A stretch of DNA of 64,000 bases from NCBI GenBank assembly GCA_949752745.1, contig OX457026.1:46323256-46387255 (forward strand), given 5' to 3'. The position numbers and the translations under genes were made by a program. How positions within the stretch are numbered: position 1 is the stretch's first letter; each line of letters begins with the position of its first letter. This DNA comes from Protula sp. h YS-2021 (lineage: Eukaryota; Annelida; Polychaeta; Sabellida; Serpulidae). Under the pieces are notes generated by a model, which worked only from the letters and a program-made list of their open reading frames with translations, had not been told where the DNA came from and ran no database searches. Of the stretch, positions 1 to 9,472 are shown one piece after another.

Positions 1-1
1 A

Positions 2-97
2 GCAAATCAAGACAAAACATCATGTGAAAATATGCTGGATCTTTCTTTCACTCCCCCAAATCCTTTGATAACATTGGAGCCCTACATTAGGGGTTGA
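2..97 (+). pseudogene. 3' end of zinc-finger/SR ORF, broken copy
   Basis: The plus strand encodes the last part of the same protein that is more complete at 5082-6500 on the minus strand, from the region before its acidic Asp-Leu-Ser-Phe segment. An 8-nt deletion at about 89-91 removes one of two CATTAG copies and shifts the frame, giving TGA at 95-97. The lysine-rich tail of the other copy is still visible out of frame at 150-190. The rest of the ORF would lie left of the window. Confidence 0.8.
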
Positions 98-870
98 TAG
101 TACCAAGAAAACAGACCCTATTAAAAATAGCACACCCAAGGTAGGGAAGAAAAAGAAAAGAAAGCACAAGAAACAAAAGTCTAAAAATTAGTGTTCGTTT
201 TTTTTTTTTGTTGTCAGTCGGTCAGTACTCCAGGATTGGACCTGGAGGGGGAGGACTCCGATGGGGACGACAGTGTGGTTCCGGAGGAGTTGGCCTCCGG
301 TGGGGCATGTGGCGGTTCTGCAACCGCGGACCAGAACCAAGGAGTTCCGAAGGAATCTGCCTCCGGTGGGAGAAATTTAATTTCTCCAACATTGTTGGCG
401 GGGCTGAGCATCGGCACCAGAAGGAGAGGTCCCCCACCCGGGTTCCATCGGCGCGAAAGCCAAGAAATAGAGGGTGTCCGCTAGGTTTCCAGCATTGTGG
501 CGGAACAGGTGCGGGGAACCGTATACAGAGAGGGGACGGTAATAGTGAGGGAAGTGTCCCGCACACACGTTACCCATGTTCCCAACCAGCTAAATTAAGC
601 TTCTTTCCCCGCCTTTCCCCCTCCCCCCCCCCCCCCCCGATTTGGGATCGGTGACTTTCTCTGAGCCTTTTCTCAGAGCTATGCATTGATATTAACCCGA
701 TTGATTCTCTGTGATTTAGTGTTGTTTCGGCCTGTTTTTGAGAAAAAGTGGCAAGTTGCCCAATCTCGCCTTAAAAAAATGTTATTTTATTTTTTTTATA
801 ATAGCCGGTTCAGCTGGCTGCTGTGTCCCTTGACACGGGATTCTCTTTCGTGCAACCCCTCTACTCCCGT

Positions 871-1345
871 AGTATTAGCCAATCAGGCAACCGGTGGCTT
901 GCTACCACGTGACCTGATATATTGAATGGTTTAAGCAATGTTAGTTAGCTCTGACTGTGTATTTTTATTAGCGCAACTATATTAGCCAATCAAACCTGTT
1001 GTTTTCTTTCACGTGGTTTACTCTATTGGATTGCTTTAGCAATGTTATTTGGCTTTGACCATGTATTTTATAAGTGCAACTATATTAGCAAATCAGATCC
1101 GTTTCTTGCCGTCACGTGATCCACTCTATGGGATTGCTTTAATCTAGTTGTTTTTGCCTTTGTCTAAGCAAGGGTGCACCGATGTCCCCCCTTTCCCTGG
1201 TTTTGGTTGCGTTCGCATCCGCCATCTTGGACATGCCTCGTTTTCGATTTAATGCATTGTATTGCTTTTGCAGTATTCCGTTAGTAACTCTACCCATCTA
1301 ACTATATTTGCCAATCAAAATCGTGGTTTTCTGTCACGTGATTTA
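871..1345 (+). promoter_or_regulatory. Four CCAAT plus CACGTG modules
   Basis: Four degenerate copies share the order CCAATCA (or AAATCA), about 25 bp, CACGTG, then a TCTATTGGATTGCTTTA-like stretch. CACGTG lies at 906, 1010, 1113 and 1335, so the first three are spaced 103-104 bp. Each CCAAT-type box is 24-27 bp upstream of its CACGTG. The same modules occur inverted at 3932, 4154, 4257 and 4361. CCAAT (NF-Y type) and CACGTG (E-box, bHLH-Zip type) are known promoter elements. Promoter or enhancer activity here is inferred from the conserved spacing only. Confidence 0.5.
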
Positions 1346-1569
1346 CTCTATTGGATTGCTTCGATGAAAAAATAAAAAAGCCTAAATTTAAAAAGAAAAA
1401 CTATTATCATGAATTTTGCGTGTTGTCTGGCGTTGGTGTTTGCTTTTCTTTTCCAGTGTTTCGACTGCGAGTGCTTCTATCGAAAGACTGATAAAGAGCC
1501 TAGACTCGTTGCATTTAAAAAAAATGTAAATATACGTATCGAATGTTAAACTAGAGTGATGAACTGTAT

Positions 1570-2025
1570 TTTTGGCACCTATGGCTGGGATGTGTTCTCG
1601 ATAGGCCCAGTGAATGTGGGGGTAGGGCCACTTGGCGTGCGGTGAGGCCCCTCGTACCAGAATGTGTGATTTCTGGTATTGGAAGCTATTTGAACGACGC
1701 TAGCGTAATGATCAGTTAGTGTACGAGGAATAGTTTGTTGGAATCTATGGATGGGATGCGTTCTCGATAGAACCAGTAAATGCGGGAGTAGGGCCACTTG
1801 GGTTGTGGAGAGGCTCCTCGTACCGGAATGTGTGATTTCTGGTACTGGATGTTTTTACTTGATCTTAGCATTAAATGGGAAAAGTGACTTTTAAACCGTA
1901 TATTTGGCAGCTATGGCAGGGATGTGTTCTCGATAGTCCCAGTAAATGTGGGAGTAGGGCCACCATGAGTGTGGAGGGGCTCCTCGTACCGGAATGTGTC
2001 ATTTCTGGTACCGGAAGTAGCGTAT
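1570..2025 (+). repeat. Tandem repeat, 166-bp period, about three units
   Basis: The block starting GGGATGTGTTCTCGATAG recurs at 1587, 1753 and 1919, an exact 166-bp period. Each unit continues through a GGGCCAC segment and a CTCGTACC...ATTTCTGGTA segment with moderate divergence. Inverted copies lie at about 3326-3705 in the right arm, where the third unit is cut at 3325. No ORF or domain was found in it. Confidence 0.85.
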
Positions 2026-2795
2026 TAGTCACAAACTCAGTGTATTTCGAAGTGAAATCCATTTATTTGGTTATATGATTCCATGACTACTAACTTCATG
2101 TCGTTTGCAACGAGTCTATGGCTCAAAACTAGTCTACCGGATGCACTGCAAGCCTAAAGTGCCTTCTGTGCCTTTGTGTGACATTGCTGCTGATCTGCTG
2201 ATCCGATCTGCAGCCAGATCCGCTTTTACAGTACCAGATCTGCATTTACATAGACTAATGGAACATTTCTGTTATCTGAGTACAGGGACTCTAATTTTAG
2301 TTAGGGCTTAATGGCTAAATTGGTGAATCATTCATTTCATATTGCTAATGTATTTTAATTCCATTTCATTAGGGCTTAGCATTGTAGTTAAATTTATTTT
2401 TTTATGGACAATTCCATTTAAAAAAAAAGCAGTGAGAAAAGGGAAAGGATGAAGTGAGATTTAAAACAAAAAAATGAGTAAATAAAAAAAATGAAATTAT
2501 TACTACTCATTTTTAATGGATAAATGTTTAGGTGACATTTTCATCGCTTATACAGTAGCATTTCAAAATTTTGGATGGGGGTTGTCTTCACATGCTAGTA
2601 TTATAGTACTGATCCACCAAATCGGCCTTATTTTTTAAGATAGAGCTACTGTATGACATCATTTTTCATGATTCGTTGACTGTAGTGTGTCTGTGTGAGT
2701 GGATGTTAGGTCAAATGCTGTAGAGGGATACACAGGATCTACAGGATTTGCGGTAACTTACACCAGATAGGTCTGTTTGTTGTTCTTTATTTCAA
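2026..2795. other. Inter-arm DNA with no recognisable gene
   Basis: This stretch lies between the two inverted arms and has no long ORF. It contains AT-rich low-complexity DNA (2390-2520) and short GATCTG-rich repeats near 2190-2245. I see no domain, tRNA or repeat family that I can name. Confidence 0.6.
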
Positions 2796-3080
2796 AAAAA
2801 TGTTTAGTAGTATTTCAAGTCGTGGCCTTGGACGTTTGGAGCGCCTCAATTACTTAGTTTTACTTTGGTGTGATCTACCATCGGCGGTAGAGAGTACCCC
2901 CCCCCCCCTCCCAGCTCATTTGAATAACAAATGGTCATTGTTCGAATTTAAAAATGTTTAGTAGTATTTCAAGTCGTGGCTTTCTGCGTTTAGAGTGCCT
3001 CAGTTACTTAGAGTTTTGTTTTGGTGTGATCTACCATCGGCGGTAGAGAGTACCCCCCCCCAGCTCATTTGAATAACAAA
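2796..3080 (+). repeat. Two-copy tandem repeat, period about 154 bp
   Basis: ATGTTTAGTAGTATTTCAAG starts at 2800 and again at 2954. Both copies end with ATCTACCATCGGCGGTAGAG, a C run of different length, and AGCTCATTTGAATAACAAA. The element ATCGGCGGTAG is preserved in both. The following 3081-3223 is unique sequence containing an AATAAAG motif, with no gene seen. Confidence 0.85.
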
Positions 3081-3223
3081 ACTTTTATATCTCAGTATTA
3101 ATTAGAGATAGGGTTGCCACGATAGTCTTGGTAGTTATGTAGTATTGTTGCGTTGGTAACCAGTATCGGTCTCAGTGTGGCTCCGTGCTGAATGGAGAAA
3201 ATAAAGTTGCTGTGTTATATTTA

Positions 3224-3324
3224 ATTCTATGAAATAAAAAGTCTTTTTAAGTGTTATGTTTTAATATTTTACGAATTTTCGACTGATACAGTCTTCTTCA
3301 GGTACATATTTCACAAAAATATAC
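3224..3324 (-). mobile_element. PLE 3' tail fragment
   Basis: The minus strand matches the last 100 bp of the PLE units, including the hammerhead-like motif (3255-3308), and ends near the same TTTCATAGAATT as the arrays. It abuts the right inverted-repeat arm at 3325, exactly where that arm loses its third 166-bp unit. It looks like a strongly 5'-truncated PLE insertion or a recombination remnant. Confidence 0.85.
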
Positions 3325-5280
3325 TGGGACTATCGAGAACACATCCCTGCCATAGCTGCCAAATATACGGTTCAAAAGTCACTTTTCCCATTTAATGCTA
3401 AGATCAAGTAAAAACATCCAGTACCAGAAATCACACATTCCGGTACGAGGAGCCTCTCCACAACCCAAGTGGCCCTACTCCCGCATTTACTGGTTCTATC
3501 GAGAACGCATCCCATCCATAGATTCCAACAAACTATTCCTCGTACACTAACTGATCATAACGCTAGCGTCGTTCAAATAGCTTCCAATACCAGAAATCAC
3601 ACATTCTGGTACGAGGGGCCTCACCGCAAGCCAAGCGGCCCTACCCCCACATTCACTGGGCCTATCGAGAACACATCCCAGCCATAGGTGCCAAAAATAC
3701 AGTTCATCACTCTAGTTTAACATTCGATACGTATATTTACATTTTTTTTTAATGCAACGAGTCTAGGCTCTTTATCAGTCTTTCGATAGAAGCACTCGCA
3801 GTCGAAACACTGGAAAAGAAAAGCAAACACCAACGCCAGACAACACGCAAAATTCATGATAATAGTTTTTCTTTTTAAATTTAGGCTTTTTTTTTTTTTT
3901 TTTTTCATCGAAGCAATCCAATAGAGTAAATCACGTGACAGAAAACCACGATTTTGATTGGCAAATATAGTTAGATGGGTAGAGTTACTAACGGAATACT
4001 GCTAAAGCAATACAATGCATTAAATCGAAAACGAGGCCTGTCCAAGATGGCGGATGCGAACGCAACCAAAACCAGGGAAAGGGGGGACATCGGTGCACCC
4101 TTGCTTAGACAAAGGCAAAAACAACTAGATTAAAGCAATCCCATAGAGTGGATCACGTGACGGCAAGAAACGGATCTGATTTGCTAATATAGTTGCACTT
4201 ATAAAATACATGGTCAAAGCCAAATAACATTGCTAAAGCAATCCAATAGAGTAAACCACGTGAAAGAAAACAACAGGTTTGATTGGCTAATATAGTTGCG
4301 CTAATAAAAATACACAGTCAGAGCTAACTAACATTGCTTAAACCATTCAATATATCAGGTCACGTGGTAGCAAGCCACCGGTTGCCTGATTGGCTAATAC
4401 TACGGGAGTAGAGGGGTTGCACGAAAGAGAATCCCGTGTCAAGGGACACAGCAGCCAGCTGAACCGGCTATTATAAAAAAAAAATAAAATAACATTTTTT
4501 TAAGGCGAGATTGGGCAACTTGCCACTTTTTCTCAAAAACAGGCCGAAACAACACTAAATCACAGAGAATCAAGTCATAATCGGGTTAATATCAATGCAT
4601 AGCTCTGAGAAAAGGCTCAGAGAAAGTCACGATCCCAAATCGGGGGGGGGGAAGGGGGAAAGGCGGGGAAAGAAGCTTAATTTAGCTGGTTGGGAACATG
4701 GGTAACGTGTGTGCGGGACACTTCCCTCACTATTACCGTCCCCTCTCTGTATACGGTTCCCCGCACCTGTTCCGCCACAATGCTGGAAACCCAGCGGACA
4801 CCCTCTATTTCTTGGCTTTCGCGCCGATGGAACCCGGGTGGGGGACCTCTCCTTCTGGTGCCGATGCTCAGCCCCGCCAACAATGTTGGAGAAATTAAAT
4901 TTCTCCCACCGGAGGCAGATTCCTCCGGAACTCCTTGGTTCTGGTCCGCGGTTGCAGAACCGCCACATGCCCCACCGGAGGCCAACTCCTCCGGAACCAC
5001 ACTGTCGTCCCCATCGGAGTCCTCCCCCTCCAGGTCCAATCCTGGAGTACTGACCGACTGACAACAACAAAAAAACGAACACTAATTTTTAGACTTTTGT
5101 TTCTTGTGCTTTCTTTTCTTTTTCTTCCCTACCTTGGGTGTGCTATTTTTAATAGGGTCTGTTTTCTTGGTACTAGCAACCCCTAATGGGCTAATGTAGG
5201 GTTCCAATGTTATCAAAGGATTTGGGGGAGTGAAAGAAAGATCCAGCATATTTTCACATGATGTTTTGTCTTGATTTGCT
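3325..5280 (-). repeat. Right arm of the inverted repeat
   Basis: This arm is the reverse complement of 1-1942. From 5280 downwards it carries the intact C-terminal codons and stop of the zinc-finger ORF, the GC-rich stretch, the CCAAT/CACGTG modules and about two and a half 166-bp units. Open frames in the GC-rich part (about 4630-5080) occur on both strands and differ from the other arm only by drift, so I do not call them genes. Confidence 0.9.
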
Positions 5281-6500
5281 TTGGATCCTTCTTTTCCGGA
5301 CAGATGCAGAGGCAATGGATCTTCCGATAACAAAAACGATAGGTCGACATCCGGAGTCAATGGAACTGTCTTGTCCTCCGGTTTTTCGTCCCTCTTAACT
5401 TCTTTAATCTTGGAACTCCCAGGAATAAACACTCGACCGACCCCCTTGCAAATGAAAGCCTTCGGGATTGGGGCCACATAATCATATTTCACCTCCCGAA
5501 TAGTTGGTGGGTTCCAATAAAATATCCCTTCATATTCTGCCGGTACCCCTGGGGTAGGAATATGATTTGGGCACCAACAACCTAGCCAGTGGCTAAACAA
5601 CTTGAAATTCGAATAAAAACAGACACGACAGAACGGTATCCACGTATATGTTATCAACTCTGTTTTCACAAGAGCAGAGGGCACACAGTCATCCTTATCG
5701 GGAACTTTCTTTTGGTCAATTTCTAGGGAATGTTTAACCGTAAGGTGACCCTGGAATTCCCTAGCCCCGGTAAAGTGACAGCTACACAGAGTGCACACAA
5801 GACAAATATTTTTCGTAGTGTGAACCCCAGAAAAAATTCTTCCTTTCTGTAAATCAGCTTCTTTTGTAGGAGGGAAATTTCTCCCACATTCCCCACATAA
5901 ATTACGGGATGGTTTTCTCAGGGGAGAACGGGATCTAGATCTACTCACCTTGTCCCGGTTGACAAATTCCCGATGACCGGGCAGTCTTTCCATGGGTGGT
6001 GCCGGTCTCCGTAAGGAAAGAAACCCTCTGCCAGCAACTCTTGGCACCACTCGTACTACGTCCGGCCGAACCGGCACCATCAGCGGGTCCACTCGCGGTG
6101 GTTGAACTCGGGGCCTGGCTCCCCGAGACTTGAACACCATTGTGTTCAACTCGCCCTCCAGGGGCGCTTCCCCTGGCTCCTGACTAGGTTGTGTAAAAGG
6201 CGCCCTAGTCCCATCATGGAGCATAATCTGGGCTTTGTAAGGCTCCTTGTTCTTTGCCCGCCAAAAACCCATCGCTCGGCTCTTGTGGAGTGGATCCTCC
6301 ACCTGATGTAGCTCCATTTTGTCGAGTGATAATAGTCTAGTTGAACACAACAGACATTTATAACTAACTACCCCGGGCTGTTCCCGGGGGTCACTTTCGG
6401 CCTGTGATTCTGCCATAATCGAGAAGAATTTAAGTCCGATGCGCGCGTGGCTTGATGATGGCGTCGCGGAAACATTCGAACCAAACTGGTAGCCAATCAT
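5082..6500 (-). CDS. Unrecognised zinc-finger protein with SR and lysine-rich segments
   Basis: The 472-codon frame is open throughout. From the first ATG it shows a C2H2-like knuckle (C49, C52, H65, H72), a proline/arginine-rich middle (about 100-180), an Arg-Ser run (187-192), a CxxC pair (202, 205), a clear C2H2 finger (C236, C239, H252, H257), another CxxC (291, 294) and a C-terminal run of Lys/Arg (459-469) resembling a nuclear localisation signal. The second ATG (6414-6416, MAESQ) is a good alternative start, because the first overlaps a CCAAT-type sequence. A nucleic-acid-binding nuclear protein is inferred. It lies 3' of the gypsy integrase in the same orientation, but its 3' end recurs at the window start without any visible gypsy sequence. 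It may belong to a separate element or be a host gene. I do not recognise the family. Confidence 0.6.
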   Translation of the reverse strand: MIGYQFGSNVSATPSSSHARIGLKFFSIMAESQAESDPREQPGVVSYKCLLCSTRLLSLDKMELHQVEDPLHKSRAMGFWRAKNKEPYKAQIMLHDGTRAPFTQPSQEPGEAPLEGELNTMVFKSRGARPRVQPPRVDPLMVPVRPDVVRVVPRVAGRGFLSLRRPAPPMERLPGHREFVNRDKVSRSRSRSPLRKPSRNLCGECGRNFPPTKEADLQKGRIFSGVHTTKNICLVCTLCSCHFTGAREFQGHLTVKHSLEIDQKKVPDKDDCVPSALVKTELITYTWIPFCRVCFYSNFKLFSHWLGCWCPNHIPTPGVPAEYEGIFYWNPPTIREVKYDYVAPIPKAFICKGVGRVFIPGSSKIKEVKRDEKPEDKTVPLTPDVDLSFLLSEDPLPLHLSGKEGSKANQDKTSCENMLDLSFTPPNPLITLEPYISPLGVASTKKTDPIKNSTPKVGKKKKRKHKKQKSKN

Positions 6501-6809
6501 AAATTCTCCCGGTTAAAATCAAAGAACAAGCAGACGATATTTACAAGCACCTGCTGGTGTTGCATTTACTCTGTGTTCCTGTGAAACAACATCCACCATC
6601 ACACGCCAGACGTTGATATCCCGAATTTAAATAATTTTAATTAGAAAATACTGTGTTTTCTTGTTGTTTATAGGCATGATTGTAGCTAACAATTTTTATT
6701 AAATAATTTGGAACGGAAAAATCGGTCACTGTAGCTACGTTGGCAGGGTCGCTAATCCCTGATAAGCTTGAACAAAGAAAGCTTATACGCTACCCGAAGT
6801 ATGTTATTT
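6501..6809. other. Gap between integrase and zinc-finger ORF
   Basis: About 300 bp with no ORF of note. It should contain the 3' end of the gypsy element, but I find no copy of the LTR seen at 13514-13803 and no clear polypurine tract. On the minus strand it leads into the zinc-finger ORF, so it may hold that ORF's promoter. Confidence 0.5.
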
Positions 6810-8237
6810 CTATAACATTAAATCATCTTCTGAGACTCTGTTTCCGTAAAAATCTGGTCTCTTTCGTTCTCTTTGAGGTCTCTCCAGACGATTTCTTGGT
6901 TCTGGAGCCAAGTCCTTCTCATCGATTTGAATTACAGACTTCCTGCCGAACCTCTCAATACTTCTGTCTAGCCAGTCTTTGTTTGGTTCCTCCCTGAAAT
7001 AAGCTGGCTTCAAGTGATTGCGATGTACTACTAATGTGTTTGATTTGGGCGATTGCTGAATTCTGTACACCACATCAGATATGATCTCTACGATGTAGAA
7101 AGGGCCTGTCCAAAAACTTAATAACTTTGGACACTGGCCTTTCTTAAACACTGGTCTCCAGTACCATACTGCGTCTTTTAACTGATACTGGTGGGGCCTA
7201 AGTCTGTTTAAGTAGCTCTTCTGCTGATGTTCCACTGCTTCACGTAAATATTGCATGGCGGCGGCATGAGATTTTCTGAGCATATTTTGAATATGCCTGA
7301 CGTACTCCGGTACATTGAAGTCTTCTTGGTCGATAGTTCTTGGTGCAAAGGCTTCTACAGGTAATACATTCTCCCTTCCAAAAATAAGGAAATTTGGAGT
7401 ATACCCTGTAGCGCTCGATTTACAACTCCTGAACACCATTGTCAAGAAAGGGAGAAGTTCATCCCATTCCCATACATTCTGTTGAATAACGGTAGACAGC
7501 ATCTGTTGCAACGTATGATTGAATCTCTCTGTCATTCCATCACTTTCCGGTCTTCTAGGACAAGTTGAGGATTTTTCAATTCCCAACAGTTTACACACCG
7601 CACGAAAGACGTTGGACTCAAACTGAGTTCCTTTATCGGAATGAATCTCTAAAGGACATCCCAAACGGCATAGCCACTCTTTGACAAGAACATCAGCAAC
7701 AGTTTCAGCAGTCTGGTCTGGTAAGCCATAAGCCTCGACCCAACGAGAAAACATATCAGTAACCACCAAAATGTATATGTTGCCTTTGCTTGTTTCAACT
7801 AAGGGTCCCATAATGTCACACGATATTCTCTCAAAGGGCACACCCATGGCATACTTCTTTAAAGGGGCGCAATAAGACTTTGGGGGAGATTTCTTCTTCT
7901 GGCAAGAAGTGCAGGTGCGTACCCAAACCTCAACGGCATTTTTCATTTCGGGCCAAAAGTATTTTGTTTGTAACTTTGAGTAAGTCTTTGCAACTCCAAG
8001 GTGGCCTGCTGTGATCGAATCGTGATAGTGGTATAGAAGTTTGGATTGGTACACTTCTGGTATCAGCAACTGAACACAATTTCCCCGTCGCTGATCGCTA
8101 TTCCGTCGAAATAGAAGTCCATCTTCTAACAGAATATTCTTCCACGAAGCCGCATAGCTCTTGAATTCTTTACTTAGATGACAAATATCTTGCCATCTAG
8201 GCTTTGTCCCAAGTTTTGGCATTTGAGAACTTCGCAA
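6810..8237 (-). pseudogene. Gypsy integrase with GPY/F module
   Basis: The 475-codon frame contains an HHCC zinc-binding domain (H70/H72, H79, C109, C112) and a DDE catalytic core: D141 (CDIMG), D201 (HSDKG) and E237, with 35 residues between the last two, as in retroviral-type integrases. A GPF module (about 374-390) and an NHLKP motif follow, typical of gypsy integrases. The domain itself looks complete. The part is scored as a pseudogene because the polyprotein frame upstream is broken and the first Met is internal to the ancestral pol. Confidence 0.85.
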
Positions 8238-8457
8238 AGAACTGGATCTTCTTTTTGAGCTTGGGCCATAGACTCTTTGGACCAGAGAAATGGGTATTTG
8301 CTTTCGTTTTTCGGTGGAATCTCTGCACTTTCTTCTTCTGGTACTTCTAGCGCGTTTGAAGAACGAAGAACTTCGATGGATACATCTTCACAAGAGATTT
8401 CGTTAACTCCATCTAGTGACCCCATCTTCAATGGACAAGGACTAACTTCAAATTCTT
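8174..8457 (-). pseudogene. Pol segment between RNase H and integrase
   Basis: An 85-codon frame (8174-8431) overlaps the integrase frame by 64 bp in another phase and fills the gap after the RNase H stop at 8458-8460. It is acidic and lacks a recognisable domain. Its position fits the connector between RNase H and the integrase zinc-binding domain, so at least two frame breaks separate the three pieces. Confidence 0.6.
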
Positions 8458-9363
8458 CTAATGTCGGATCCGAGCATGAGTATGCACAAAGACAGCGTTT
8501 TCCTCCACAGGGAATTCTATCTCGAAGTCGTATTCAGAGAGGGCGTCAATCCACCTCGCTAGCTGGCCAGTTGGGTCCTTGAAAGATAGTAGATATCGCA
8601 AAGAAGCGTGGTCTGTTCTGACGACGAAGTGATTCCCCCATAAGTAGCATCTCCATTGTAGTACATGGTAGACAATTGACAGTAACTCCTGCCTGCTCAC
8701 ACAGTAATTTCGTTCAGCCTTGCTAAGAGCCTTTGAAGAATAAGCTATGACGGTTGGCTGGCCATCCTGCATTTGACTAAGTACTCCTCCGAGTCCTTCA
8801 GCACTGCTATCTGTATCTACTATGTACATCCCTTCTTCTCGTGGTAGAGATAGTACAGGTGCTGAGGTAAGCTTTTCTTTCAAGAGACAAAAGGCCTCTT
8901 CGCATTTTGAAGACCACACAAACTCTTGTTTCCTTTTGCCACCCTTATCAAGGAAACGATTCAACGGGAAGGCTATCTTTGCGTAATCTTGGATGAACTT
9001 TCGGTAGTAGTTAGTGAGACCCAAGAAAGCTCTCACTCCTGAGACATCCAGCGGCCTTGGAAACGTTTTGACAGCCTCTATTTTGGCAGGATCAGTGTGG
9101 ACCCCATTTCGACTGATGGTATATCCAAGGTAGAGTATCTCCCTTTGAAACAGGTGGCACTTCTTGGGCTTTAGTTTGAGGCCTGCAACCCTCAGCCGCA
9201 GAAACACTTTCTCTAGACGATCGAGTACCTCCTGTACAGTTGCTCCATAGATCAAAATATCGTCCAGATATACCATGCAAACCTGCCAATGCAGTCCTTG
9301 CAAAACTCGTTCCATGAGTCGCTGAAAAGTAGCTGGTGCATTTGTGAGTCCAAAGCTCATCAC
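8458..9363 (-). pseudogene. Gypsy RT C-terminal half and RNase H
   Basis: The frame opens with the FGLTNAPATFQR motif of RT and has the catalytic YLDD box within MVYLDDIL near residue 35, a LGY motif, and the RT connection. RNase H follows with a TDSS motif (normally TDAS), a QELLSIV glutamate and a TDHASL aspartate. Near its end the frame reads VFVHTHARIRH and stops, where family members normally keep a DALSR-like sequence, so a frameshift close to the C-terminus is likely. Confidence 0.85.
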
Positions 9364-9472
9364 GTTCCAATGATAAAGGCCACTTCCTGTACAGAAAGCT
9401 GTCTTAAGTTTTTAGGTCTCGCTCATTGGAACCTGGTAGTATCCTGAAATCAAATCCTGAAATCAAATCTAA

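Larger units (their letters stand above)
1..1942 (+). repeat. Left arm of a 1.95-kb inverted repeat
   Basis: Read on the plus strand, this arm matches the reverse complement of 3325-5280 almost base for base, with base 1 pairing with base 5280. Differences are small: an 8-nt deletion near base 90, a C run of 16 at 623-638 against a shorter G run in the other arm, and poly-A length changes. It contains the 3' end of a zinc-finger ORF, a GC-rich stretch (190-650), the CCAAT/CACGTG modules and most of the 166-bp tandem repeat. The window starts inside the arm, so its true outer end is not visible. Two head-to-head copies of one unknown element, a palindromic duplication, or an assembly fold-back could all give this structure. 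Confidence 0.9.

Noticed and set aside
623..638. C run of 16 as a functional element
   Set aside because: The partner run in the other arm has a different length. Homopolymer length error or drift is enough to explain it.
191..654. Overlapping open frames of 66-151 codons on both strands in the GC-rich part of both inverted arms
   Set aside because: They overlap on opposite strands in several phases, are proline/arginine-rich as expected from GC-rich repeats, and show no domain. They are most likely chance frames in the 3' untranslated part of the element.
5082..6500. Zinc-finger ORF as a third (env-position) ORF of the gypsy element
   Set aside because: Position and strand fit, but the gypsy LTR is not found beyond it, and its 3' end recurs at the window start without visible gypsy sequence. 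It was left unassigned.
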